Shown here: positions 16,354 to 26,530 of the stretch, piece after piece | How the letters are laid out: every line of letters begins with the position of its first letter | Numbering within the stretch: position 1 is the stretch's first letter | The notes under the pieces: model-generated | The model's database searches: none | What the model was told of the DNA's origin: nothing | What the model saw: only the letters and a program-made list of their open reading frames with translations | Source: Bacillus sp. CH140a_4T | Lineage (GTDB): Bacteria > Bacillota > Bacilli > Bacillales > Bacillaceae_G | Direction of reading: 5' to 3' | NCBI RefSeq assembly: GCF_008923725.1 | Contig: NZ_WBPF01000013.1 | Coordinates: 434,001 to 498,000 of the forward strand | DNA length: 64,000 bases | Position numbers and translations under genes: made by a program

Positions 16354-16730
16354 CGTATCGCCTCCTTTTTCGTTGTCCACACTATTGTATCATATGTACG
16401 AAACGACAAAATGCGTATATTTTTCATTTTTTTTAACAAAATATTTATTTTATGCGCTTCATCTACTGTAGCTAACATACTGTGAAGTACAACGAGTATG
16501 AACGTTGTACTCATCGAGCCGAGTAATCCCATTTTTTCATCAGATAATGCATTAGAAATATTCCCACCAAGCAATAACACTAATACGACATCTAAAAAAC
16601 GAAGTTGTGCGATGGACCTTTGCCCCATCGCTTTCGCAACTAATATTAAAAATATGTATGCTATCATCGCCCGAATAACCCATTCATTATTAGAAAGATG
16701 CCGTGCCCCTTCAAAAATATGCATATGCAT
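16341..16730 (-). pseudogene. Truncated DUF421 (YetF-like) membrane protein gene
   Basis: From ATG 16730 (AAGGAGTG upstream) the frame reads 129 codons. Residues about 15-90 match the N-terminal membrane part of DUF421 proteins (IRAMIAYIFLILVAKAMGQRS, GNISNALSD). The conserved cytoplasmic domain that should follow is missing: the frame ends in unrelated sequence and runs into the Nudix gene start. Full DUF421 proteins are about 200 or more residues. It may be a remnant or a naturally short variant. Confidence 0.6.
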
Positions 16731-16800
16731 TACTTTGCACTCCTTACCCATCTCAAACTGCTATTCTGTTTTAGTTTGCAACGTTTAAGAGCATATATGT

Positions 16801-16838
16801 AAAAAGGCTGGTTCGTATTTACACGAACCAGCTTTTTT
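16801..16838 (-). terminator. Terminator of the rodA-like gene
   Basis: GGCTGGTTCGT and ACGAACCAGC stem with T-run on the minus strand, directly after the gene's stop codon. Confidence 0.88.
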
Positions 16839-18015
16839 ACTTAACAGAAAACATATACTTTTTATACGTTTTCCGTACCGATAATATGAGACCCATCATA
16901 ATCATATTCGAGAACAAGGAACTTCCCCCATATGATAAGAACGGTAATGCAATCCCTTTTACAGGCATTAATCCAACGATCATACCGATGTTTTGGAATA
17001 TTTGAACCGTTAATATTCCAATTGCTCCCGCACATAATAATGTACCGAATAAATTATCAGCAGAATAACCAATAATAATTGTTCGATATAGTAGTAATAG
17101 GAACAAGAATACAACTAACGCGGCTACGATAAATCCACCTTCTTCGGCAATTGTAGCAAAAATAAAGTCAGTATGCTTCTCAGGTATATAGACGTTCCCT
17201 TCGCCAAATCCTTTTCCTTCCATACCACCACTACCTACAGCTAAAATTGATTGCTGTGTTTGATAACCTTGATCTGCATTTTCAAATGGATTTAACCAAC
17301 CTACAATACGTGATTGTTGGTGAGGTTTTAGTAACGTAACTAAATTATTAAAGAAGAAATCCTCATACCTTACGTAAATAAATATTAACGTAGATAATAC
17401 GGTCACCGGAATAACTGTACATAACGCTATCAATTTCTTCTGAATACCTGACATAAATAAAATACATGCAATAGCAGCAGCGTATAAGAACACCATCCCT
17501 GTATCCGGTTGGCTATATACAACGGCCATAGGCGGGAGGGATACTAGCACAATTTTACCTACTAATTTTAAGTCCGTTTGGAATGTCCTTGCCATATACT
17601 GCGCATTATGTTTCACTGCTATACTTGCTACTACGAGAAGCAATGAAATTTTGAAAAACTCAGATGGTTGAATTTGTCCAACTAATGGAAATACAAACCA
17701 TCTTTTTGCACCTAATTTTTCAGGTGTGAAAGTGGAAACCGGTAGTATTTTCAAAAGAATAAGTGAAGCAAATCCAACGATATAAAGTGGCCAAGATAAT
17801 TTTTGTAATTGATCTAAGTCAATGCTTGCAACAAGCAATAACAATACAATCCCAATTATGTAGTTCAAACCCTGTTTCATCGCAAAGTTTGCCTCTCCAT
17901 ATTGGCCAGTTTGCTGACTGCTATATATAGCAGCTATACTCGTAACACATAGTGCACACAAAATTAATATTAATTTTACATCTAAACTTTTTAGAAACTC
18001 GGTACTTCTTTTCAT
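16837..18015 (-). CDS. rodA: FtsW/RodA/SpoVE-family peptidoglycan glycosyltransferase
   Basis: About 392 residues from ATG 18015 behind AGGAGG. It has ten hydrophobic helices of the SEDS family, with GAKRWF, QPSEFFK, the Asp-containing SQPDTG, and EKHTDFIFATIAEEGG and GLMPVKGIALPFLSYGGSS near the C terminus. SEDS proteins polymerise lipid II into glycan strands. The sequence is closer to RodA (elongation) than to FtsW, but B. cereus group genomes carry several copies, so it may be an accessory or sporulation paralogue. Confidence 0.85.
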   Translation of the reverse strand: MKRSTEFLKSLDVKLILILCALCVTSIAAIYSSQQTGQYGEANFAMKQGLNYIIGIVLLLLVASIDLDQLQKLSWPLYIVGFASLILLKILPVSTFTPEKLGAKRWFVFPLVGQIQPSEFFKISLLLVVASIAVKHNAQYMARTFQTDLKLVGKIVLVSLPPMAVVYSQPDTGMVFLYAAAIACILFMSGIQKKLIALCTVIPVTVLSTLIFIYVRYEDFFFNNLVTLLKPHQQSRIVGWLNPFENADQGYQTQQSILAVGSGGMEGKGFGEGNVYIPEKHTDFIFATIAEEGGFIVAALVVFLFLLLLYRTIIIGYSADNLFGTLLCAGAIGILTVQIFQNIGMIVGLMPVKGIALPFLSYGGSSLFSNMIMMGLILSVRKTYKKYMFSVK

Positions 18016-18033
18016 GACATCCTCCTGAAACAT

Positions 18034-18327
18034 TGTTACAGCAAAATAAAAAACCAGGAGTCAACATTCTTCATGTTTTGACGACTGATTACACATTATC
18101 TATAAAACACTTATATAGAATAACTCTCTTTTTCATACAATACAATATATTATACTACAGTTTCATCAGTAAGATTTGCCAAAAAAATTATTCTTTCCTT
18201 ATTTTATATCTATATACCATATATCAGCAATGTATTTTCATAAATTCCTAATACATACTCGTTCATTGTAAGATTGCTGGGAAAATTGTTGTACATATAG
18301 TAGGATGCAAATGAAGAAATAAGACGA
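18034..18327. other. Gap upstream of rodA-like gene
   Basis: AT-rich sequence upstream of the rodA-like gene and downstream of bkdB's terminator. An imperfect inverted repeat (GTCAACAT near 18060 and ATGTTTTGAC near 18073) is the only structure I see. No credible gene. Confidence 0.4.
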
Positions 18328-18356
18328 TAAAAAGCTCGCATAAGCGAGCTTTTTAT
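18328..18356 (-). terminator. Terminator of the bkd operon
   Basis: AAAAAGCTCGC and GCGAGCTTTTT around ATAA, directly after bkdB. Confidence 0.92.
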
Positions 18357-19672
18357 TAATATACAGATGTATTATTTTCTGACGTATTTTCTAGAATTTC
18401 TTTTACACGTCCTAAGAACTTACCACAAATTAGGCCATCTAGTACACGGTGATCAAGTGATAAACATAAGTTAACCATGTCGCGAGCACCGAACATACCA
18501 TTATCCATAATTACTGGGCGTTTTACAATTGATTCAACTTGTAAAATAGCCGCCTGTGGGTAATTAATAATACCCATAGATTGAACAGAACCGAATGATC
18601 CTGTGTTATTAATTGTAAATGTTCCGCCTTGCATTTCGTCCGCTTTTAACGATTTCGTACGTACTTTTCCTGCAAGCTCTGTAATTTCACGAGCGATACC
18701 TTTAATCGTCTTCTCGTCCGCATGTTTAATTACTGGTACAAATAATTCATCCTCTGTTGCAACAGCGATAGAAAGGTTAATATCTTTCTTCTGAACAATC
18801 TTATCGCCAGCCCACATTGAATTGATTTGAGGATATTCTTTTAACGCTTGTGCTACTGCTTTTACGAAGAAAGCAAAGAACGTTAAGTTAAAGCCTTCGC
18901 GTTTTTTGAAATCACCTTTAATTGAATTACGGTATGACACAAGGTTTGTCACATCTACTTCAATCATCATCCAAGCGTGTGGCGCTTCGTGTTTACTACG
19001 TAACATGTTCGCTGCGATTGCTTTACGCACACCTGTTACTGGAATTTCGATATCGCCAGGCATTGTTGGTACAGAAACTGGTTTTGCAGCTTCTACTTTT
19101 TGTGCTACTGGCGCTGCTTTTGGTGCTTCTGGACGAGCTTCTACTACTGCCGCTACCGCTTCCTCTTTCTTCGCACCTGCTTGCGGAATATTTCCAGATT
19201 CCACTAGCTTTAAAATATCTTTACGAGTGATACGACCATTTGCTCCCGTACCTTCTACTAAATCTAAATCAACATTATGCTCACCCGCAAGTTTTAAAAC
19301 AGCTGGTGAAAAACGTGGTTTTCCATCAGTTGGTTGTTTTGCTTTCGGTGCTTTTTCAGACGTAGCTACTTCTGCCTTTGGTTCTTCTTTTGTTTTTTCC
19401 TCAACAGCTGTCGCTGCTACTTCATCTGCGCCTTCTACTTGAATAACACAAACTATTTCACCTACAGCTAACGTCTCACCTTCACCAGCGATTAATTCTT
19501 TCACAATACCAGTGAAAGAAGATGGTACTTCAGCATTTACTTTATCAGTCATTACTTCTGCAAGCGGATCATACTTGTTTACGTGATCGCCAACATTAAC
19601 GAGCCATTTACTAATTGTACCCTCTGTAACGCTCTCCCCGAGCTGAGGCATTGTGATATTTTCTACAGCCAT
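18356..19672 (-). CDS. bkdB: Branched-chain alpha-keto acid dehydrogenase E2 (dihydrolipoyl acyltransferase)
   Basis: A 438-residue core subunit of the BCKDH complex. The lipoyl domain (1-75) carries the modified lysine in MTDKV. An Ala/Pro/Glu-rich linker leads to the E3/E1-binding domain (about 118-155, RFSPAVLKLAGEHNVDL), a second linker, and the catalytic domain (about 205-430) with the active-site motif DHRVLDG near the C terminus. It transfers branched acyl groups to CoA, making primers for iso and anteiso fatty acids. Last gene of the operon. Confidence 0.95.
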   Translation of the reverse strand: MAVENITMPQLGESVTEGTISKWLVNVGDHVNKYDPLAEVMTDKVNAEVPSSFTGIVKELIAGEGETLAVGEIVCVIQVEGADEVAATAVEEKTKEEPKAEVATSEKAPKAKQPTDGKPRFSPAVLKLAGEHNVDLDLVEGTGANGRITRKDILKLVESGNIPQAGAKKEEAVAAVVEARPEAPKAAPVAQKVEAAKPVSVPTMPGDIEIPVTGVRKAIAANMLRSKHEAPHAWMMIEVDVTNLVSYRNSIKGDFKKREGFNLTFFAFFVKAVAQALKEYPQINSMWAGDKIVQKKDINLSIAVATEDELFVPVIKHADEKTIKGIAREITELAGKVRTKSLKADEMQGGTFTINNTGSFGSVQSMGIINYPQAAILQVESIVKRPVIMDNGMFGARDMVNLCLSLDHRVLDGLICGKFLGRVKEILENTSENNTSVY

Positions 19673-19687
19673 GTATAGTCCCCCCGA

Positions 19688-20671
19688 TTAAAATTCCGCA
19701 AGTTCACGCATTGCTTTTTCAACTTTATCTGGATTTACCATAAAGAATTTTTCCATTGTTGGTGCATATGGCATTGCTGGAACGTCTGGACCTGCAAGAC
19801 GTGCGATTGGCGCATCTAAATCAAACAGACAGTTTTCAGCAATAATTGCTGCCACTTCACTTATAATACTTCCTTCTTTATTATCTTCTGTTACAAGAAG
19901 AACTTTACCTGTTTTAGAAGCTGCTTCAATGATTGCTTCTTTATCTAATGGATATACAGTACGTAAATCAAGAACATGTGCAGAGATGCCATCTTGCGCT
20001 AACTTTTCAGCTGCTTGAAGAGCGAAGTGAACACATAATCCGTACGTGATAACAGTAATATCATCACCTTCGCGTTTTACATCTGCTTTTCCGATTGGTA
20101 ATACGTAATCATCCTCTGGCACTTCACCTTTAATTAAGCGATATGCACGCTTATGCTCAAAGAATAATACTGGATCTTCATCACGAATTGCTGCTTTTAA
20201 TAAACCTTTTGCATCATATGGTGTAGAAGGAATAACAATTTTTAAACCTGGTTGGTTCGCAAACATCGCTTCCACAGATTGTGAATGATACAATGCACCG
20301 TGAACACCGCCGCCAAATGGCGCACGAATTGTAACTGGACAAGTCCAATCGTTATTAGAACGATAACGAATTTTTGCTGCCTCAGAAACAATTTGGTTTA
20401 CTGCTGGCATGATGAAATCAGCAAACTGCATTTCAGCGATTGGACGCATACCATACATTGCCGCACCAATTGCTACCCCAGCAATTGCAGATTCTGCAAG
20501 CGGTGCATCAAGCGCACGATCTTCACCAAATTGATCATATAAACCGTGTGTCGCTTTAAATACGCCACCTTTTTTACCAACATCTTCACCTAAAACGAAT
20601 ACTTTCTCATCGCGTTCCATTTCTTCGCGCATTGCTAATGTAATAGCATCAATATAAGACATTACAGCCAT
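19688..20671 (-). CDS. bkdAB: Branched-chain alpha-keto acid dehydrogenase E1 beta subunit
   Basis: A 327-residue transketolase-like subunit that completes the thiamine diphosphate site with the alpha subunit. The segment MSYIDAITLAMREEMERDE at the N terminus, LGEDVGKKGGVFKAT, and the Glu-containing FADFIMPAVNQI are typical of E1 beta proteins. It lies 13 bases downstream of bkdAA, and together they decarboxylate the keto acids of Val, Leu and Ile. Confidence 0.95.
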   Translation of the reverse strand: MAVMSYIDAITLAMREEMERDEKVFVLGEDVGKKGGVFKATHGLYDQFGEDRALDAPLAESAIAGVAIGAAMYGMRPIAEMQFADFIMPAVNQIVSEAAKIRYRSNNDWTCPVTIRAPFGGGVHGALYHSQSVEAMFANQPGLKIVIPSTPYDAKGLLKAAIRDEDPVLFFEHKRAYRLIKGEVPEDDYVLPIGKADVKREGDDITVITYGLCVHFALQAAEKLAQDGISAHVLDLRTVYPLDKEAIIEAASKTGKVLLVTEDNKEGSIISEVAAIIAENCLFDLDAPIARLAGPDVPAMPYAPTMEKFFMVNPDKVEKAMRELAEF

Positions 20672-20684
20672 GAAACGTTCCCCC

Positions 20685-21686
20685 CTATTCTGCGTATACG
20701 TGCTTCAATGCATCTTCAGGTGCTGCATACGGAGCATTTTCTGCATATTCTGTTGCTTCATTTACGATATGCATAATTTCGTCTAACATTTGTTTTTCAG
20801 ATTCCTCAGTTAACACGCCAGCTTCTTTTAAATAAGCAGCAAATGTTATAATTGAATCTTTTTTCTTTGCTTCTTCTACTTCTTCTTTATCACGATAAAC
20901 ACGATCATCGTCGTCACTAGAATGTGCTGTTAAACGATATGATACTGTTTCAATTAAAGTTGGGCCTTCACCACGACGGCCGCGGTCTGCAGCTTCTTTT
21001 ACAGCTTTATATACTGCAAGTGGATCGTTTCCGTCTATTGTATATCCAGGCATACCGTAACCAATTGCACGGTCTGATACATTTTTACATGCTAATTGTT
21101 TTTCAACTGGAATAGAGATTGCGTATTTATTATTTTCACACATGAAAATAACAGGTAGTTTGTGTACACCAGCAAAGTTTGCCCCTTCATGGAAATCACC
21201 TTGGTTAGAAGAACCTTCCCCGAATGTAACAAACGTTACTAAATCTTTCTTTTCCATTTTTCCAGCTAATGCAATACCAACTGCATGTGGTACTTGCGTT
21301 GTTACTGGAGATGATCCTGTCACTATACGATTTTTCTTTTGACCGAAGTGACCAGGCATTTGACGACCACCAGAGTTTGGATCTCCAGCTTTCGCGAAAG
21401 CAGACAACATAAGCTCTTTAGCTGTCATACCAAACGCTAGTACAACACCCATATCACGGTAGTATGGTAATGCATAATCTTTCGCTCTATCAAGAGCGAA
21501 TGCTGCTCCAACTTGTGCTGCCTCTTGTCCTTGACAAGAAATTACAAATGGAATTTTACCAGCTCTGTTTAATAACCACATACGTTCGTCAATTTTACGT
21601 GCAAGTAACATCGTACGGAACATTTCTAATACTTGTTCATCACTTAAGCCAAGCTCTTCATGGCGCTTTTCTTTTACTTCTGCCAT
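20685..21686 (-). CDS. bkdAA: Branched-chain alpha-keto acid dehydrogenase E1 alpha subunit
   Basis: A 333-residue thiamine-diphosphate subunit. The cofactor motif spans GEGSSNQGDFHEGANFAG to ENN (about residues 154-184), and the phosphorylation-loop region YRLTAHSSDDDD is present. It performs the first oxidative decarboxylation step. Position between lpdV and bkdAB matches the B. subtilis bkd operon order. Confidence 0.95.
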   Translation of the reverse strand: MAEVKEKRHEELGLSDEQVLEMFRTMLLARKIDERMWLLNRAGKIPFVISCQGQEAAQVGAAFALDRAKDYALPYYRDMGVVLAFGMTAKELMLSAFAKAGDPNSGGRQMPGHFGQKKNRIVTGSSPVTTQVPHAVGIALAGKMEKKDLVTFVTFGEGSSNQGDFHEGANFAGVHKLPVIFMCENNKYAISIPVEKQLACKNVSDRAIGYGMPGYTIDGNDPLAVYKAVKEAADRGRRGEGPTLIETVSYRLTAHSSDDDDRVYRDKEEVEEAKKKDSIITFAAYLKEAGVLTEESEKQMLDEIMHIVNEATEYAENAPYAAPEDALKHVYAE

Positions 21687-21713
21687 TTTTCATAACCTCC
21701 TAAATCCACATTT

Positions 21714-23135
21714 TTATGCGTGTAACGCTTTTCCATCTACAGCTAATGCTGCTTCACCAATCGCCTCAGATAATGATGGATGCGGATGAATTGTATGTGC
21801 TACTTCCCACGGTGTTGCATCAAGTACTCTTGCAAGACCAGCTTCAGAAATCATATCTGTTACATGTGGTCCAATCATATGAACACCAAGAATGTCATTT
21901 GTTTCTTCATCAACTACAAGTTTTACGAAACCATCTGATTCGCCGTATACAAGTGCTTTTCCGATTGCACGGAATGAGAACTTCCCTACTTTTAACTTAT
22001 AGCCTTTTTCTTTCGCTTCTTGTTCTGTTAAACCGACAGAAGCAACTTCCGGACTGCTATATACACATTTTGATACCATAGAATAATCAATTGGTGTAAC
22101 TTCTTTACCAGCAATATGTTCTACTGCAACAATTCCTTCATGAGAAGCAACGTGAGCAAGCTGTAAACCACCGATTACATCACCGATTGCGTAAATATGA
22201 GATTCTTTCGTTTGATAAAACTCATTTGTTTGAATGTATCCTTTTTCCACAACGATATCCGTATTCTCTAAACCAATATTTTGCGTATTGGCTTGTCGTC
22301 CTACAGATACAAGCATTTTTTCTGCTTTAAATTCTTTATTCTCACCGTTATGTTCAGCTTGAATTGTTACTCCATTATCTTTTACCAATGTTTCTGGTAA
22401 TACTTTTGCACCAGTTACCACTTTAATACCTTTTTTCTTGAATAGACGTTGCATTTCTTTTGAAACGTCCTGATCTTCTAGTGGTAATATCGTTTTCGCA
22501 TACTCTAATACTGTAACTTCTACACCAAAGTCAGCAAGCATAGATGCCCACTCAATACCGATTACACCGCCACCAACGATAATGATCGAACTAGGAAGCG
22601 TTTCCATTTTTAGGGCATGATCGGAAGACATTACATACTCTCCGTCTAATTCTAAACCTGGTAATGAATTCGGACGAGAACCTGTTGCAACAAGTACATT
22701 TTTTGGAATTAACATTTCATTCTCTTCTCCACTTGCAAGTTCAACTGAAATTGTCCCTGGCATTGGAGAGAAAATAGATGGGCCAAGAATACGACCGATA
22801 CCTTCAAACACATCAATTTTACCTTGTTTCATTAAGTGTTGAACACCTTTATGAAGTTGCGTTACAATCTTCTCTTTACGCTCTTGCACTTTCGCAAAGT
22901 TTAGTTCTACATTACTGGCAATAACTCCGAACTCTTCGCTTTTTTTAGCAGTTGCGTATACTTCCGCACTACGTAAAAGAGCTTTACTAGGAATACATCC
23001 TTTGTGCAAACAAGTACCACCAAGATTTTCTTTTTCAACAAGTGCAGTTTTTAAACCTAGTTGTGATGCACGAATAGCAGCAACATATCCACCAGTACCG
23101 CCGCCAACGATGACTAAATCATATTCTCTTGCCAT
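21714..23135 (-). CDS. lpdV: Dihydrolipoamide dehydrogenase (E3 of BCKDH)
   Basis: A 473-residue FAD flavoprotein. FAD-binding GGGTGGYVAAIRA is near the N terminus, the redox disulfide lies in GGTCLHKGCIPSK (about 40-52), the NAD-binding GGGVIGIEWA is near 183, and the C-terminal HPHPSLSEA holds the catalytic His-Glu pair. It reoxidises dihydrolipoamide on BkdB. It is distinct from the pyruvate dehydrogenase E3 by operon context. Four bases separate it from buk. Confidence 0.95.
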   Translation of the reverse strand: MAREYDLVIVGGGTGGYVAAIRASQLGLKTALVEKENLGGTCLHKGCIPSKALLRSAEVYATAKKSEEFGVIASNVELNFAKVQERKEKIVTQLHKGVQHLMKQGKIDVFEGIGRILGPSIFSPMPGTISVELASGEENEMLIPKNVLVATGSRPNSLPGLELDGEYVMSSDHALKMETLPSSIIIVGGGVIGIEWASMLADFGVEVTVLEYAKTILPLEDQDVSKEMQRLFKKKGIKVVTGAKVLPETLVKDNGVTIQAEHNGENKEFKAEKMLVSVGRQANTQNIGLENTDIVVEKGYIQTNEFYQTKESHIYAIGDVIGGLQLAHVASHEGIVAVEHIAGKEVTPIDYSMVSKCVYSSPEVASVGLTEQEAKEKGYKLKVGKFSFRAIGKALVYGESDGFVKLVVDEETNDILGVHMIGPHVTDMISEAGLARVLDATPWEVAHTIHPHPSLSEAIGEAALAVDGKALHA

Positions 23136-23139
23136 TATC

Positions 23140-24243
23140 TCAACCCCTAGCTACTGTTTGTTTTTCTCGTACAACATACTCTTTCGGCGCTTCTTCTTCA
23201 CGTAATACACGAAGTGCTCCTTCTGCCAATGCTTGTAATTCATCTTCCCCTGGATGTACGATAACATCTGCAATCCAGTCAACACGTTCTTTTATTTCAT
23301 CAACAAGAATTTTACTGTATGCAAGTCCACCAGTTAAAACGATTGCATCGATTTTCCCGTGAAGTACAGCGCTAGCTCCGCCAATCTCTTTTGCAACTTG
23401 ATATGCCATTGCTTTATAAATAAGAGTTGCTTCCGGATCACCTTTTTCCACCATTTGTTCTACTTTGATCGCATCATTTGTACCGATTAGGCTTACAAGT
23501 CCACCTTGTCCAACAAGTTTTTTAACCATTTCGTCACGGTAATACTCACCAGAGAAACACATCTCAACTAATTGTCCTACCGGTACTGTACCCGCACGCT
23601 CTGGGCTAAATGGTCCTTCTCCGTTTAAGCCGTTATTCACGTCAATAACTTTTCCTTTTTTATGAGCACCAACTGTGATACCGCCACCCATATGTGTAAC
23701 TAATAAATTTAAATCCTCGTATTTGTGATTTAATTCTTCAGCCACTTTACGAGCAACCGCTTTTTGGTTTAATGCATGGAAAATACTTTTACGTTCCATA
23801 CCAGCAATACCGCTTATACGAGCAATCGGCTCCATTTCATCTACAACGACAGGATCTACTATGAATGCCGGAATATTTAATCCAGAAGCGATTTCATATG
23901 CTAAAATGCCTCCAAGGTTTGAAGCATGATGACCGCTAAACCCATTTTTTAAATCTTCTAACATCGAATTGTTCACTGTGTATGTTCCGCCTTCGATTGG
24001 ACGAAGTAATCCCCCACGCCCACAAACTGCGTTTAACTTTGAAATGTTAATACCGTGAGAATGTAGAACTTCTAAAATCGTTTCTTTGCGAAACTCATAT
24101 TGATCGATAATTCTTTTATATTTTCCAATTTGTTCTTCATCATGACGAATAGTTTCTTCTAAAACGGGTCTTTCATTATCAAAAACACCAATTTTTGTGG
24201 ATGTACTACCCGGATTAATAACAAGAATTCGATTTAAAGACAC
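23140..24243 (-). CDS. buk: Butyrate kinase
   Basis: About 367 residues from GTG 24243, supported by GGAGGT seven bases upstream; the longer frame is not used. The acetate-kinase fold is shown by [15 protein letters not shown] at the N terminus, [13 protein letters not shown] and VLTGGLAYS. With phosphate butyryltransferase it converts butyryl- or branched acyl-CoA to acid plus ATP, giving energy from branched-chain amino-acid breakdown. Confidence 0.94.
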   Translation of the reverse strand: MSLNRILVINPGSTSTKIGVFDNERPVLEETIRHDEEQIGKYKRIIDQYEFRKETILEVLHSHGINISKLNAVCGRGGLLRPIEGGTYTVNNSMLEDLKNGFSGHHASNLGGILAYEIASGLNIPAFIVDPVVVDEMEPIARISGIAGMERKSIFHALNQKAVARKVAEELNHKYEDLNLLVTHMGGGITVGAHKKGKVIDVNNGLNGEGPFSPERAGTVPVGQLVEMCFSGEYYRDEMVKKLVGQGGLVSLIGTNDAIKVEQMVEKGDPEATLIYKAMAYQVAKEIGGASAVLHGKIDAIVLTGGLAYSKILVDEIKERVDWIADVIVHPGEDELQALAEGALRVLREEEAPKEYVVREKQTVARG

Positions 24244-24272
24244 TGTTGCTACCTCCACTAATAAATTCAAAA

Positions 24273-24306
24273 GGAAGTGGAAACCTCATAAGAGGTAACC
24301 ACACCT
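24273..24306 (-). promoter_or_regulatory. Intergenic hairpin between bcd and buk
   Basis: GTGGAAACCTC and GAGGTAACCAC form an imperfect 10-bp stem on either strand in the 87-base gap. It resembles a weak terminator or an RNA-processing structure within the operon. Confidence 0.45.
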
Positions 24307-24330
24307 TTTGTAAAAGTTATATATGAATGA

Positions 24331-25431
24331 TTAGCGACGGCTAATAATATCGTGACCGTTGCGTAAGTACGTGCTACGAGAGTTTTTCAAGCTTGCAATG
24401 CGCTCTTCAGCTAGACGATCTGCTGCTACATAAGTTGCTATGCCATCACGTTTTGAAATTTCGATTACTTTTGCAATTGTGTCATAAATAGACTCAACAC
24501 GTTTTAGTGCACGTTCTCTATTGTATCCATATAACTCGTCTGCTACGTTAATTACACCACCAGCATTAATAACATAGTCTGGTGCGTATACAATACCCAT
24601 TTCATGAATCATGTCGCCGTGACGATCTTCTTTTAATTGGTTATTTGCAGAACCTGCGATTACTTTTGCTTTAAGTTGTGGAATAGTTTCGTCATTAACT
24701 GTTGCGCCTAATGCACATGGTGCGTAAATATCACATTCAACACCGTAAATTTCATTTGGTTCAACTGCTGATGCACCGAATTCTTCTACCGCGCGTTGTA
24801 CAGCTTCTTTATTAATATCTGTAACGATTAGTTTTGCTCCTTCAGCGTGTAAATGTTTGCATAGATGATATGCTACGTTACCAACGCCTTGAACAGCAAT
24901 TACTTTTCCTTCTAAATTATCAGTACCGAAAGCCTCTTTCGCAGCTGCTTTCATACCACGATAAACACCGTATGCAGTTACTGGAGATGGGTTACCAGAA
25001 GAACCGAATGATGGTGAAATACCTGTTACAAAGTCAGTTTCTTCGTGAATAATATCCATATCATCTACTGTTGTACCAACATCTTCAGCTGTAATGTAAC
25101 GTCCGTTTAGTCCTTGAATATATCGTCCTAATGCACGGAACATCGCTTCGCTCTTATCTTTACGTGGATCACCGATAATTACTGTTTTCGCACCACCTAA
25201 GTTTAAGCCAGCTGCTGCGTTTTTGTATGTCATCCCTTTTGCAAGACGCAATGCATCTTCAATCGCCGCTTCTTCAGAATCATATGTCCACATTCTTGTT
25301 CCACCAAGAGCTGGTCCAAGTGTTGTATCATGAATTGCAATGATTGCTTTTAAACCAGATTCTTTATCTTGACAAAATACTACTTGCTCATAATCATATT
25401 TCTCTAAGTATTCGAAGATTTCTAATGTCAT
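24331..25431 (-). CDS. bcd: Leucine dehydrogenase
   Basis: A 366-residue NAD-dependent amino-acid dehydrogenase that deaminates Leu, Val and Ile to their keto acids. The catalytic lysine region GGTRMW to [20 protein letters not shown] is near residues 40-80, and the NAD-binding GVGNVAYHL is near 180. It feeds the BCKDH complex encoded downstream in the same operon. Confidence 0.95.
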   Translation of the reverse strand: MTLEIFEYLEKYDYEQVVFCQDKESGLKAIIAIHDTTLGPALGGTRMWTYDSEEAAIEDALRLAKGMTYKNAAAGLNLGGAKTVIIGDPRKDKSEAMFRALGRYIQGLNGRYITAEDVGTTVDDMDIIHEETDFVTGISPSFGSSGNPSPVTAYGVYRGMKAAAKEAFGTDNLEGKVIAVQGVGNVAYHLCKHLHAEGAKLIVTDINKEAVQRAVEEFGASAVEPNEIYGVECDIYAPCALGATVNDETIPQLKAKVIAGSANNQLKEDRHGDMIHEMGIVYAPDYVINAGGVINVADELYGYNRERALKRVESIYDTIAKVIEISKRDGIATYVAADRLAEERIASLKNSRSTYLRNGHDIISRR

Positions 25432-25465
25432 TGTCGTTTCCCCCTAGTGTTTTACCCTTTTTGGT

Positions 25466-26365
25466 TTATTTTGAAGCAGTCGCAACTGCCAATGCTAATG
25501 AATATACTTTTGTTTCTGCTGAATCAGCACGAGATGTTAAAACAATCGGTGCTTTTGCGCCAGCAATCATAGCTCCTACTTTTGCATCCGCAAAGTATAC
25601 GAGTGATTTGTATAGCACATTTCCAGCTTCAATCGTTGGGACGAGTAAAATGTCTGCCTTACCTGCTACATCACTTACTATGCCTTTATGTTCTGCTGCA
25701 ATTTGTGATACTGCATTATCTAAAGCAAGTGGTCCATCAACGACACAATTTTTAATTTGTCCGCGGCGATTCATTTGAGTTAACATCGCTGCATCAATTG
25801 TCGCTTGCATCGCAGGATTCACAACCTCTACCGCTGCAATTGGTGCTACCTTAGGCAAATCTATTCCTATTGCCTGGGCAACTTCTACAGTATTCTGTAT
25901 AATAGCAGCTTTTTGTGTTACATCAGGTGCAATGTTCATCGCTGCATCTGTAACAAATATAAGACGATCGTAATTTGGAACTTCAAATGCTGCAATGTGT
26001 GAAAGTACGCTGCCTTTACGAAGTCCCCACTCTTTATTTAATACAGCTTTCAAAATATTTGCTGTCGGGATGTTTCCCTTCATAAGCACATCTGCTTCGC
26101 CATTTCTTACAGCTTTAACAGAAAGTTCTGCAGCCCCAGCACTTGACGTTGCTGCAATCACTTCAATATGTTCTGAAGTTTGTAAACCATGTTCTTGTAG
26201 CATTCCCATTATTTTTTCTTGATTTCCATATAGACGAAATTGAGCTAGCTGTAATGTAATTGCTTTCGCTACAGCTTCAATTACTTCATGATCTTCAGCT
26301 ACTGCTACAGCCACAGTTTTTTTAGGCTGTCCTGCTGCTTGATCAATTAAGTGTTCTAACTTCAT
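25466..26365 (-). CDS. ptb: Phosphate butyryltransferase
   Basis: A 299-residue enzyme of the phosphotransacetylase family (LMKGNIPTANILKAVLN, FVTDAAMNIAPD, DGPLALDNAVS). It swaps CoA for phosphate on butyryl- and branched acyl-CoA, making the substrate for butyrate kinase. First gene of the operon, starting 45 bases after the -12 element of a sigma-54 promoter. Confidence 0.94.
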   Translation of the reverse strand: MKLEHLIDQAAGQPKKTVAVAVAEDHEVIEAVAKAITLQLAQFRLYGNQEKIMGMLQEHGLQTSEHIEVIAATSSAGAAELSVKAVRNGEADVLMKGNIPTANILKAVLNKEWGLRKGSVLSHIAAFEVPNYDRLIFVTDAAMNIAPDVTQKAAIIQNTVEVAQAIGIDLPKVAPIAAVEVVNPAMQATIDAAMLTQMNRRGQIKNCVVDGPLALDNAVSQIAAEHKGIVSDVAGKADILLVPTIEAGNVLYKSLVYFADAKVGAMIAGAKAPIVLTSRADSAETKVYSLALAVATASK

Positions 26366-26409
26366 ATTTTGTAATCAACCCTTTCCGTCGTCCCTCGTCT
26401 ATTTATAAA

Positions 26410-26424
26410 GCAAATACCGTGCCA
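26410..26424 (-). promoter_or_regulatory. Sigma-54 (SigL) promoter of the ptb-bkd operon
   Basis: On the minus strand TGGCAC, five bases, TTGCT matches the -24/-12 consensus perfectly. It lies upstream of ptb and downstream of bkdR, whose product is a sigma-54 activator. The expected transcription start is near 26398. Confidence 0.93.
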
Positions 26425-26530
26425 ACTTTTAAAAGTGGTCTTACCAATAATGAAAACGCATTCAAAATGCAGTAAAATCAATGTTTTGGAAAATAACGAA
26501 ATATTCTGTCTTGTTTTGTCGCATTTTGTA

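Noticed and set aside
18906-19442. 178-codon plus-strand open frame opposite bkdB
   Set aside because: It mirrors the Ala/Pro/Glu-rich linker region of bkdB, whose codon bias keeps the opposite strand free of stops; no ribosome binding site.
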